Shown piece by piece: positions 34,752-42,782 of a DNA stretch of 64,000 nucleotides. The first letter of the stretch is position 1; every line of letters begins with the position of its first letter. The DNA comes from Haliscomenobacter sp041740695 (GTDB lineage Bacteria > Bacteroidota > Bacteroidia > Chitinophagales > Saprospiraceae). The position numbers and the translations under genes were made by a program. The stretch is from positions 1 to 64,000 of the forward strand of contig NZ_JBGSLK010000135.1 of assembly GCF_041740695.1 (NCBI RefSeq). Reading direction: 5' to 3'. Below the pieces are notes generated by a model, which was not told the origin of the DNA, made no database searches, and worked only from the letters and a program-made list of their open reading frames with translations.

Positions 34752-35893
34752 AGATTTTTTTGAATTTTATTTTTACGTTGTTCTAAAATCTTTATTTGTT
34801 CGTCAATAACTTTTCTTTCCAAAGAATTTCGCCCTGTTTTTTCCGCAAACATTTCAGCAAGCTTCTTTTTGAGGAGTAGTTCATCAATGATTTCAATGAC
34901 TTTTTCATGGTAGTCGACATTCGACATGTCTTCGGGGTCATTTATCCATTCAATGGTTTTGTCAATTTTTTGAATAGCAAATTCACCTACCAAACCGTCA
35001 TCAACAAAAAAAGAATCCGAAAGCAGTGTACTGATATTTGCCCCAAAAGAACTTTTGGGACGCATCGAGTCGTCAAATTGTAACACTTTGCAAAAGTCCT
35101 TCTCTTTCTTCATATAAACAACATTCTTATTAGGCATATCAGACAATGTCAACGGATCATGAGTAGTAAATATGATTTGAACGGTACTATTTTGAAATTG
35201 CTCAAAAAACTTTGGCAAAACATCAACTATTGTTTTGACATACTTTTTTTTCCAGACTGGGTGGAATCCCATGTCTCCTTCATCCAAAAGCAGGCAAAAA
35301 TGTGTAGGGAAATTCTTGGTATCACCTCCAATCGCATTTGATTCTCTTTTTTTTATCTCCTGAATGGAAAAATGAAACCTAGAAAGGAGATCAAGCACAG
35401 CTTTTTCACCAGAACTCAATTCAATTAGATTTCTAGGTGAGACATCTATAAACCCTACTGGGGTATCAGTAAAAGCTGCCATTCCATAAAGAAAATCTTT
35501 GTGTGCCTGCATTATCTTTTGGGCACTCATGAAATCCAATTCTATTTTTTGAGTATCAAGTAGTTGATGCTTTGATAAAGATTCGATGATACTAAAACTC
35601 ACATACAATAATTTCTTTATTGCAACAACAGGCAGCAATGAAACATCTTGTGGTTCATAAAAATAGTGATTGTCCAAAAAGCATATAAGGGCATCGTAAA
35701 ATGAAAGATTATCTAAGTCCGTTACATTTATACTCATTTTGCCTTCATCCAAAAAACTATTGTTGGATTCCAAAGGATGACTAATGCTACTTAATAATTC
35801 TCTCAAAAACCAAAGCTTAATGATCTTTTTATCTTCGTCAATATCGGTTGTCGAGTGGATTTGTCTTCCAGTGGAATAAATTTCTTTTGCCAT
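34748..35893 (-). CDS. ABC-type ATPase, C-terminal part (frameshifted from the upstream part)
   Basis: 381 residues carrying the second half of an SMC/ABC-like ATPase: signature ELSSGEKAVLD (159-169), Walker B FCLLLDEGD (Asp204, Glu205), switch His in FTTHDP (245) and a charged coiled C-terminus (about 330-381). It has no Walker A; that lies in the overlapping gene at 35803-36672. Adding one base to the AAAA run at 35885-35888 (T-run on the plus strand) joins the two frames seamlessly as YELWQKEIYSTGRQ. ATG 35893 exists but lacks support as an independent start. Confidence 0.75.
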   Translation of the reverse strand: MAKEIYSTGRQIHSTTDIDEDKKIIKLWFLRELLSSISHPLESNNSFLDEGKMSINVTDLDNLSFYDALICFLDNHYFYEPQDVSLLPVVAIKKLLYVSFSIIESLSKHQLLDTQKIELDFMSAQKIMQAHKDFLYGMAAFTDTPVGFIDVSPRNLIELSSGEKAVLDLLSRFHFSIQEIKKRESNAIGGDTKNFPTHFCLLLDEGDMGFHPVWKKKYVKTIVDVLPKFFEQFQNSTVQIIFTTHDPLTLSDMPNKNVVYMKKEKDFCKVLQFDDSMRPKSSFGANISTLLSDSFFVDDGLVGEFAIQKIDKTIEWINDPEDMSNVDYHEKVIEIIDELLLKKKLAEMFAEKTGRNSLERKVIDEQIKILEQRKNKIQKNL

Positions 35894-36672
35894 AACTCAT
35901 ACAATCTTTTCAAAAACGGGCGAAAATCAAACGGGGTATTATGAAACGTACTAATATCGATTGGATTCCATGCTGCTCCCCTCATGGATAATTCAACTGA
36001 GTCGTAAAATGGCATTTCAAACCCTCTAGCAAGGACTTCTGCAAGTGGAGTTCCTAAGAAATCAAACTGCCTGAAAATATTTTGATATCGATGTTCCAAA
36101 ATAGGGGAAAAATTACTCTTATTTTTATTTTGGTCATCATCATGATGTAAAAGCCTGTCTGCAGAAATGTCAATATCAGGAGTTGCCCAAGAATTAAAGT
36201 ACAATTGTTTGTTTTCAAAAAATGGGCAATAGTACACAGTTTGGGCAGTAAGATATTCTTGGTTTGTCAAAAAATCAACGGTCTGAATTTTTAAATTGAA
36301 TGCATCCCTTTTGGGATATTCAGGAATACGTACCTTTACAAAAACTGAGTTACTTTTATCATCTTCAAATATAAGAACTGCGGCCTTAAACATAACGTAT
36401 CCTCCCCAAATACCTACGCCTTGCAATGAACTTCTCAAAAGAGTTAATAATGTCGATTTACCGCTTCCATTTTGCCCCACAATTGCTGAAACAAGGGATA
36501 AATTAGGGCTGGTTTCAGAAAAAAAATGAGGTATAAAAGCCTCGTTTTCTTCACGATTTATCGTTAGGATGTTACCATCCAATTTAAATTCATACAAGAA
36601 TTTACCCCCAAGATTGATTGAGGTAGTTTCGAAGAGATAATGGTCTTTAACCCAAAAAGCAGCAAGTTGCAT
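35803..36672 (-). CDS. ABC-type ATPase, N-terminal part (Walker A half, PtuA-like)
   Basis: 289 residues with an N-terminal beta lobe, Walker A GQNGSGKSTLL (66-76, Lys72) and a long helical insert. The last 31 codons after LYELWQK run out of frame over the start of the C-terminal half and look like nonsense (FIPLEDKSTRQP onward). With the following gene it would form a single ATPase of about 640 residues, followed by the HNH gene, the order of Septu-like systems. The break may be a sequencing error, a real one-base loss that disables the system, or regulated frameshifting. Confidence 0.75.
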   Translation of the reverse strand: MQLAAFWVKDHYLFETTSINLGGKFLYEFKLDGNILTINREENEAFIPHFFSETSPNLSLVSAIVGQNGSGKSTLLTLLRSSLQGVGIWGGYVMFKAAVLIFEDDKSNSVFVKVRIPEYPKRDAFNLKIQTVDFLTNQEYLTAQTVYYCPFFENKQLYFNSWATPDIDISADRLLHHDDDQNKNKSNFSPILEHRYQNIFRQFDFLGTPLAEVLARGFEMPFYDSVELSMRGAAWNPIDISTFHNTPFDFRPFLKRLYELWQKKFIPLEDKSTRQPILTKIKRSLSFGF

Positions 36673-36796
36673 GGTAAACTGTATTATTAACGGATGATAA
36701 AAACACTTAGAGAAGTGAATGGAATATTGATACTTTAACTGTAAAAAATTTAATTACAAGGGTTTATAGACAGAAGGTCAGTTTGGATAATTGGAT

Positions 36797-36898
36797 TTAA
36801 CCTTTTGCTATTGGGATCAAGTGAATGGCTACCAATAAATGCTCGTCCAAACGATCAATCATTTGATGTACCTCAGATCTAATTTGTGTTGGATTCAT
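36797..36898 (-). pseudogene. Truncated RelB/Phd-like antitoxin relic
   Basis: A 33-codon frame reading MNPTQIRSEVHQMIDRLDEH and then LLVAIHLIPIAKG. The N-terminus has the pattern (M-x-IR-x-EIHxxIDxxDExxLxAIHxM) of small antitoxins that pair with RelE-type toxins in Bacteroidota; those usually run to 70-80 residues. It ends early, and no toxin follows. It is best read as a decayed addiction module next to the ATPase/HNH cassette. Confidence 0.5.
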
Positions 36899-36991
36899 CT
36901 AGCCACAATTTTTCTAACAAAAATAATGATTTTACTGCATGCATGCTACCATATTTTTTGATTTAACACCACCCACATCTACCATCTTGAA

Positions 36992-37153
36992 ACCCGCTGT
37001 TTCAACGGCGGGATTACGGCCACCCCCAACACTCACATCTATCATCTTTGCCAGATCATACATCAAAACAATACTAATGTAGATGTGTGATCTGGCAAAG
37101 ATGATAGATGTGCAGGGGAGGAAATGCTTACCCTGCCGTTGAAACAGCAGGTT
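36992..37153. repeat. Nested long palindrome (162 bp)
   Basis: The outer arms ACCCGCTGTTTCAACGGCGGG (36992-37012) and CCCTGCCGTTGAAACAGCAGGT (from 37131) are imperfect complements. The inner arms 37034-37058 and 37088-37112 are a perfect 25-bp inverted repeat (core CTATCATCTTTGCCAGATCA). ATGATAGATG is repeated again just outside. This is the structure of a small non-coding mobile element or a long hairpin RNA. Confidence 0.85.
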
Positions 37154-37193
37154 ACAATATGATAGATGCAAGCTCAGTTTCAAACTCAAGCAC

Positions 37194-38264
37194 TCACCAC
37201 TTGGTCACCGCAAAAAACGCCTTCTTCGGCTGATATTTTTCGTCAAAAAGCAGGGGAAAATCTTTGCGGCCACGCACCGGGAAATTGTCCAACCAGGACG
37301 ATTTATCGGACAAATTCCAAAAAGTTACACTGGTCACTGCTTTGCGGTGTTTGCGCAATACTTCAAAAAGCATTTTATACTGCGCAATCTGTTTAGCTTC
37401 CATCTCCGCTGTATATTCCACCTTGCCGGTGAAAGCTTCTGTTCTGCGCTCGTGCTCTTTAGGGTGGACCGATACATCCAATTCCGTAACCTGCACCTGC
37501 AAACCCAAACTGGCAAATTTTTTGATCGAAGTTTCCAATTCGGCTGCGGTTGGTTCCGTCAGCGCCCAATGCCCTTGCAATCCCACTCCGTGAATGGGTA
37601 CTCCTTTGTCTTTCAGTCCTTTCACCAATTGGTAAATGCGATCGCGTTTGGAGGCGTTTTCGGTGTTGTAGTCGTTGTAAAACAGCAGTGCCTTGGGGTC
37701 GGCCTCGTGGGCGTATTGGAACGCCTTTTCGATGTATTCCGGGCCGATGATCTCGTAAAAAGGCGACTTGCGGTAAATGTCGGTGCCACCATCTGGCACG
37801 GCTTCATTGACCACGTCCCAAACGTAAATTTTGCCCTTGTAACGGCCCACTACGTCGAAAATGTGCTGTTTGAGGCGAGCCAGGAGTACTTCCTTGCTGA
37901 TGGTTGCCCCCGTGGAATCCTTGAACAACCAGTTTGGCGTTTGGCTATGCCAGCACAGGGTGTGTCCGCGTAGTTTAAGGCCATGTTGCACCGCAAAATC
38001 GGCGATTTTATCCGCAGGTGCCCAGTTGTAGCGCTTTTCTTCAGGGTGAATGGGCCCCATTTTCATGGCGTTCTCAGGCGTCATGCTGCTGAATTGCGCC
38101 AGGATGAGGGCGGATTCCTCCGGGACGTCAAACATGCGTGGATTGACGGCTACACCGATGGGAAAGAATTTTTTGTAATAATCCTTGAGTCCTTTGGTGG
38201 TTTGCGCAAAGGAGGTATGACCACTTAAGGTCAAAAGGAGTATATAAAAAGAAATGTTTTTCAT
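37194..38264 (-). CDS. Secreted GH10 endo-1,4-beta-xylanase
   Basis: 356 residues from ATG 38264, which is followed by a signal peptide (MKNISFYILL ... TSFAQ); a longer in-frame form is rejected. The GH10 barrel is complete: MTPENAMKMG, GHTLCWHSQTP, the acid/base Glu in VWDVVNEAVPDG (near 152) and the nucleophile Glu in VQVTELDVS (near 260). It hydrolyses internal xylan bonds. With the GH43 and sialate-O-acetylesterase-like genes upstream on the same strand it forms a xylan set. Confidence 0.95.
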   Translation of the reverse strand: MKNISFYILLLTLSGHTSFAQTTKGLKDYYKKFFPIGVAVNPRMFDVPEESALILAQFSSMTPENAMKMGPIHPEEKRYNWAPADKIADFAVQHGLKLRGHTLCWHSQTPNWLFKDSTGATISKEVLLARLKQHIFDVVGRYKGKIYVWDVVNEAVPDGGTDIYRKSPFYEIIGPEYIEKAFQYAHEADPKALLFYNDYNTENASKRDRIYQLVKGLKDKGVPIHGVGLQGHWALTEPTAAELETSIKKFASLGLQVQVTELDVSVHPKEHERRTEAFTGKVEYTAEMEAKQIAQYKMLFEVLRKHRKAVTSVTFWNLSDKSSWLDNFPVRGRKDFPLLFDEKYQPKKAFFAVTKW

Positions 38265-38333
38265 TGTGGTCTTGATTTGAAGAAATGATGGCAGAATGAC
38301 GATGATCACGAAGACCAGAGCGGCATATTTTTT

Positions 38334-38423
38334 CACAAAGAAAACACAGAGGTACACAAAGGGCACAAAGTTAGACGTTGACGTGTCTTTGTGCTCTCTG
38401 TGTTTCTTTGTGCTTCCTTTGTG
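38334..38423. repeat. Hairpin repeat family C, copy 2
   Basis: The left arm of CACAAAG-type units ends in GGGCACAAAG; the loop TTAGACGTTGACGTG is the same as in copy 1 (12081-12146); the right arm CTTTGTGCTCTCTGTGTTTC mirrors the left. It lies between the GH10 gene and the upstream esterase gene. Confidence 0.8.
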
Positions 38424-38487
38424 AAAAAAAATGTTGCTTTTGCCAATTTACTCGCTTCAGCTGATTCTACTTAGTGAAAAAAGTGAC

Positions 38488-40422
38488 TCACTCATCCGTA
38501 CGGAAAGGAGACGCAGGTAAACCTTCCTGATTGTACAAGTTCGCATCGGCGGGATTATCCGCCCAAGCATATCTGACATACATGGGTTGTGATACCTGCG
38601 CATTGGACACCAGGATCGTCTGATCCGCCTGTATTTCCGCCTTAGCCCACACGAAACGTTTGTCCGCCCCTGCAATCGCAAAACAAGCCAGTGGCTCGCC
38701 ATCTTTGCTGATCATGCCCGTTCCGGTGTGTTTGAAATACAAGCGGATTTTATCCCCCTCAATCTGGAAACGTTCGTATTGTGGCCCGGAGTGGACGACG
38801 TTTTGATCCCCATAGGCGATTCTTTGCGCTGCCAGGGCCAGTCGTACCCCCACATCCTTTTTGTTCAGCGGGTGAATGTCGTTCCACTCGCCCAGGTCGA
38901 TCGCCACTGCCAAACCCGTATTGGGCACCGCCAGCGATTTGAACTGCGCATCACGCAAGACCGCCCAACTGCTTTCCGAAGGCAAGTAATTGACCTCCAT
39001 AAAGTTGGCCAGTTGCACCGTTATGAAGGGCAAATCGCCTTGTTTCCACTGTTTGCGCCAATCCTGGATCAGGGCGGGCAAAAGTTGATAGTACGGCTTT
39101 GGATTGCCTGCATTGGTTTCTCCTTGGTACCACAAAAAACCCTTGGCCGCGTAGTTGACTAGTGGCGCAGTCATGGCGTTGAACAAAGCGCTGGGTTGGT
39201 TCTGTAAGGTGATGCCCCCTGGAGGAGCACCAGCAAATGGTGGAAATACATCCCCCACTTTGTACGACCAATCCCCCTTGAGGTCAATATCCTGGCCATT
39301 GGCGCTGAGGAAGTAAGGTTTGTCGGGCACAAAGCCACCTTTCCCCCCTTGATTGATTACCCGTACAACCAGCAGGTTTTTGCCAGGTTTGAGCACCCCG
39401 GTGGGGATAGTGTAGCGCCGTGGCGGGTACTGGTAAGTGATGTTGCCCACTGCTTGCCCGTTGACGTAGGCAAAATCTGCATCGACAATCCGCCCCAGAA
39501 ACAACTTGGCGGGCACCCCACACATGGAAGCAGGTACTTCAATTTCCTTGCGGTACCAAACCACACCGTTCAGGTCTTTGATGCCCTGATCCTCCCAATA
39601 GCCGGGCACATTGATGTTGCGCCAGTTTTTGGGCATGTATGCGGGGTCGAACCATTTTGTGGGTTCCAACATGCCCTTGTCCGCACTGGGTCGAGGCACA
39701 TTCCCCTGCCGCGCCTTGCGATTGAGGCCATTGACGTAGCTGGTATCCTTGTTCTGTTGGATGGTCGCCAACAAATCGGGAAAGGTCATCAAACCTGCCT
39801 CGCTGATCCATGCTTCGATGGGTGTTCCGCCCACACTCGCGTTGATCAGACCAATGGGAATCTTGTACCGATCGTAGATGGTTTTGGCAAAAAAGTAAGA
39901 CGCCGCCCCAAAACTCATCACGTTTTGTGGGGTAGCTACCTCCCATTTTCCACTCGGCAAATCAGCTTGGGGCCCTTGTACATTGGTCAGGGTCGGGATA
40001 AAAAAATTGCGGATGGCTGGATAATTGGCTTGTTCAATCTCCGCCATGTAGCGCTCTTTCACCCGCTCCATGGGCAAAACCATGTTCGATTGCCCGGCAC
40101 AAATCCACACGTCGCCAAAGTAAACATCCCGAACAGTCAGTTCATTGCTACCCTTGAGAGTGAGGTCAAAAGGGCCACCTGCTGCCTGCGGTGGTAGCGC
40201 AATGCTCCAGTTCCCATGCTGATCTGCTTTGCTCCGGTAATTTTTGTCCTTGATGCGGAGACTGATGTTTTCCTGCGGAGCAGCCCAACCCCAGATTTTC
40301 AGGTTTTGCTCCCTTTGCAGCACCATGCCATCGCTGATGAGGCGCGGCAGGCGGATTTGGGCAAAACCAAATAGGCTACAACCCAGCAAAAACACCGACA
40401 GCGTCCACCTACTTGTAGGCAT
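38488..40422 (-). CDS. Sialate O-acetylesterase-like (SASA/GDSL) secreted esterase
   Basis: 644 residues from ATG 40422 with a signal peptide (ending FGFAQ). Serine motif WICAGQSNMVLPM (near 107-119), oxyanion and acid motifs GTPIEAWIS and DIHPLNKKDVG near the end. A lectin-like beta-sandwich insert (about 280-390) splits the hydrolase domain, as in this family. These enzymes deacetylate sialic acids or decorated xylans; the GH10/GH43 context favours xylan. The start codon lies inside the end of the GH43 gene (ATGCCTACAAGTAG, 14-base overlap), so translation is coupled. Confidence 0.9.
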   Translation of the reverse strand: MPTSRWTLSVFLLGCSLFGFAQIRLPRLISDGMVLQREQNLKIWGWAAPQENISLRIKDKNYRSKADQHGNWSIALPPQAAGGPFDLTLKGSNELTVRDVYFGDVWICAGQSNMVLPMERVKERYMAEIEQANYPAIRNFFIPTLTNVQGPQADLPSGKWEVATPQNVMSFGAASYFFAKTIYDRYKIPIGLINASVGGTPIEAWISEAGLMTFPDLLATIQQNKDTSYVNGLNRKARQGNVPRPSADKGMLEPTKWFDPAYMPKNWRNINVPGYWEDQGIKDLNGVVWYRKEIEVPASMCGVPAKLFLGRIVDADFAYVNGQAVGNITYQYPPRRYTIPTGVLKPGKNLLVVRVINQGGKGGFVPDKPYFLSANGQDIDLKGDWSYKVGDVFPPFAGAPPGGITLQNQPSALFNAMTAPLVNYAAKGFLWYQGETNAGNPKPYYQLLPALIQDWRKQWKQGDLPFITVQLANFMEVNYLPSESSWAVLRDAQFKSLAVPNTGLAVAIDLGEWNDIHPLNKKDVGVRLALAAQRIAYGDQNVVHSGPQYERFQIEGDKIRLYFKHTGTGMISKDGEPLACFAIAGADKRFVWAKAEIQADQTILVSNAQVSQPMYVRYAWADNPADANLYNQEGLPASPFRTDE

Positions 40423-41458
40423 CGAGCGTCTGAATGGTTCCATCTGGATTGTATTTCAGCTCAGTTACCTTGACGTTCCGCAAGTGGGTTTTGCCCGAAA
40501 TTTGTACATCGTGGTAGAACAGGTACCATTTACCCTTAAATTCTACAATCGAGTGGTGGTTGGTCCAGCCTTGCACGGGGTTGAGTACGATGCCCTGGTA
40601 GGTGAAGGGGCCATAGGGATTGTCGCCGATGGCGTAGCACAAATTGTGGGTATCTCCGGTGGAGTAGGAGAAGTAGTACTTGCCGTTGTATTTGTGCATC
40701 CAGGCCGCTTCGAAGAAACGTTTGTCGTTGTTGCTTTCCAGGAAAAGTTTGCCGTCTTTGTCCAGAATTTTCACCTCTTTTACTTCTTCGGTAAAGCTCT
40801 TTAGGTCGGCGCTGAGTTTGGCTACCCGTGGCAACACAGCCGTTTCGCTGCCTTTGCGCAATGCCCCTTTGGGGTCGTACTGGTTGTTGTTCCAACGTTG
40901 CAGTTGACCGCCCCAAATGCCGCCAAAGTAGAGGTAAAAACTGCCATCGTCATCCTTGAATACGGTAGGGTCAATGCTATAAGCACCTTTGATCGGCTCT
41001 GGTTCGGCCTTAAAGGGGCCTTGGGGCTTTTTGCTGGTGGCTACCCCAATGTGGAACACATCCTGCTTGTCCTTGACCGGAAAGTAGAGGTAATACATTC
41101 CATCCTTGAAGGTGGCATCGGGTGCCCAAAGTTGGCGGCCTGCCCAGGGAATGTCCTGAATGTCGAGCGCAACCCCGTGGTCGGTCACTTTACCCCCCAT
41201 TTTTTTCATGGATAAAATGTGGTAGTCGCGCATGGCAAAATGCCCACCGTCATCGTCTTCTTTTACCGCCGCATCGATGTCGTGCGAAGGGTAAATGAAA
41301 ATGCGTCCCTTGAACACATGTGCAGATGGATCCGCTGTGAAAATGTGGGACACCAAGGGCTGAGAGATGGGTTGTTTACCATTGCCAGATTGGCCATGAA
41401 TGCTCACTGCGAAGCACAAGGCCGCCAGGAGCGTGAATGTTCTTTGTTTGTTTGTCAT
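40409..41458 (-). CDS. Secreted GH43 family glycosidase (beta-xylosidase/arabinofuranosidase)
   Basis: 349 residues with a signal peptide (1-22, ending HGQ). Five-bladed propeller with the three GH43 acids in place: Asp43 (FTADPSAHVF), Asp163 (SIDPTVF) and Glu250 (FFEAAWMHK). Trims xylo-oligosaccharides or arabinose side chains. First gene of the minus-strand xylan set; its last 14 bases contain the start of the esterase gene. Confidence 0.92.
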   Translation of the reverse strand: MTNKQRTFTLLAALCFAVSIHGQSGNGKQPISQPLVSHIFTADPSAHVFKGRIFIYPSHDIDAAVKEDDDGGHFAMRDYHILSMKKMGGKVTDHGVALDIQDIPWAGRQLWAPDATFKDGMYYLYFPVKDKQDVFHIGVATSKKPQGPFKAEPEPIKGAYSIDPTVFKDDDGSFYLYFGGIWGGQLQRWNNNQYDPKGALRKGSETAVLPRVAKLSADLKSFTEEVKEVKILDKDGKLFLESNNDKRFFEAAWMHKYNGKYYFSYSTGDTHNLCYAIGDNPYGPFTYQGIVLNPVQGWTNHHSIVEFKGKWYLFYHDVQISGKTHLRNVKVTELKYNPDGTIQTLDAYK

Positions 41459-41562
41459 AGTTTACTAAAATTAAAACAGAAAAATACGGGTTGAAATTAA
41501 GTTCTTTTTTGGGTTCTTGAAAAAGAATCTGTAGTTTGATCTGGTTTTTTAAAATTACTGTT

Positions 41563-42780
41563 ATGTTCCTAAGTTTCTTTTATGCACTGCGCAAACACGG
41601 CATTCCGGTCAGCTTACACGAGTACTTGGCCCTGCTGGAGGCATTGCAAAAAGAAATCGGCACCTATTCCATCGAGGATTTTTATGCCCTGAGCAAAGCC
41701 ATTTTGGTCAAGCAGGAGGCGCACCTCGACCGCTTCGACCTGCTGTTTAGCCAGTTTTTCCGGGGCATCGACAATCTGGCTCAAGCCTTATTGGCCACCG
41801 AAATCCCGGCTGATTGGCTCGAAAAACAATGGCTGCGCAACCTGAGTGAGGAAGAAAAAGCCGCCATCGAAAAACTGGGCGGCCTCGATGCCTTGATGGA
41901 TCGCCTCAAAGAATTACTAGAACAACAAAAAGAGCGCCACCAAAATGGCAATCGCTGGATTGGCACCGGAGGCACTTCTCCCTTTGGCAATCAAGGCTAC
42001 AACCCTGAAGGAGTGCGCATCGGCAAAGAATCGGGCGGCAACCGCACTGCCATCAAGGTATGGGATGAACGGGCTTTTAAAGGCCTCGACGATCGGGTAG
42101 AACTCAATACCCGCAACATCAAACTCATCCTCAAACGCCTGCGCATCCTCACTCGCCAAGGGATTCCAACCGAACTGGACCTGGACGGTACCATCCGCAA
42201 AACTTCCGAAAATGCGGGCATGCTGGACATTGCCCTGCATCCTTCCAAACAAAACCGGGTCAAGGTGCTGCTGCTCATGGACGTGGGTGGCTCCATGGAC
42301 GACCACATTGAATTGTGTGAACAATTATTTTCGGCGGCCAGATGGGAGTTCAAACACCTGGAGTTTTATTACTTCCACAATTGTGTATACGAATCAGTGT
42401 GGAAGGACAACAAGCGACGTTTTAGGGAAAAAATTCCTACGCTGGAATTGATCCACAAATTCAACAGCGACTACAAATTGGTGTTGGTGGGCGACGCGGC
42501 CATGTCGACTTACGAGATTTTTTACCGGGGTGGGAGTGTGGAGCATTCCAACGACGAACCGGGCATCAACTGGCTCAAACGCCTGAGCGACCACTTCAAA
42601 CACCTGGTTTGGATCAACCCCATCCCGGATTACGAGTGGGATTTTTACGAGTCGGTGAATGTGATTCGGGAATGGTCAGGCAAGCGTATGTTCCCCATGA
42701 CGGTGCAGGGGCTAACCCAGGCCATGAAGTGTTTGAAGAACCGGAAGTATGTGCATGAGAATAAGGCTTGGGAGGAGTAA
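41563..42780 (+). CDS. CoxE-like VWA domain protein
   Basis: 405 residues from ATG 41563 (MFLSFFYALRKHGIPVS); a TTG nine codons upstream is less likely. The N-terminus (GIPVSLHEYLALLEAL) and C-terminal VWA domain match the CoxE/VWA family. The metal-binding motif reads LLMDVGGSMDDH (near 244-255), a DxGxS variant of the usual DxSxS. Proteins of this class work with a MoxR AAA+ ATPase in assembling metal enzymes or complexes, but no MoxR gene is adjacent. Ends 2 bases from the convergent cyclase gene. Confidence 0.85.
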   Translation: MFLSFFYALRKHGIPVSLHEYLALLEALQKEIGTYSIEDFYALSKAILVKQEAHLDRFDLLFSQFFRGIDNLAQALLATEIPADWLEKQWLRNLSEEEKAAIEKLGGLDALMDRLKELLEQQKERHQNGNRWIGTGGTSPFGNQGYNPEGVRIGKESGGNRTAIKVWDERAFKGLDDRVELNTRNIKLILKRLRILTRQGIPTELDLDGTIRKTSENAGMLDIALHPSKQNRVKVLLLMDVGGSMDDHIELCEQLFSAARWEFKHLEFYYFHNCVYESVWKDNKRRFREKIPTLELIHKFNSDYKLVLVGDAAMSTYEIFYRGGSVEHSNDEPGINWLKRLSDHFKHLVWINPIPDYEWDFYESVNVIREWSGKRMFPMTVQGLTQAMKCLKNRKYVHENKAWEE

Positions 42781-42782
42781 AA

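Larger units (their letters stand above)
36673..37193. other. Intergenic region with antitoxin relic and nested palindrome
   Basis: 521 bases upstream of the ATPase gene. It holds a 33-codon antitoxin remnant (36797-36898) and a nested inverted repeat (36992-37153), both described separately. No other gene is seen. Confidence 0.6.

Noticed and set aside
33807..36672. Retron with PtuAB effector
   Set aside because: No reverse transcriptase gene and no msr/msd-like structure is seen next to the ATPase/HNH genes; a Septu-like two-component module is the simpler reading.
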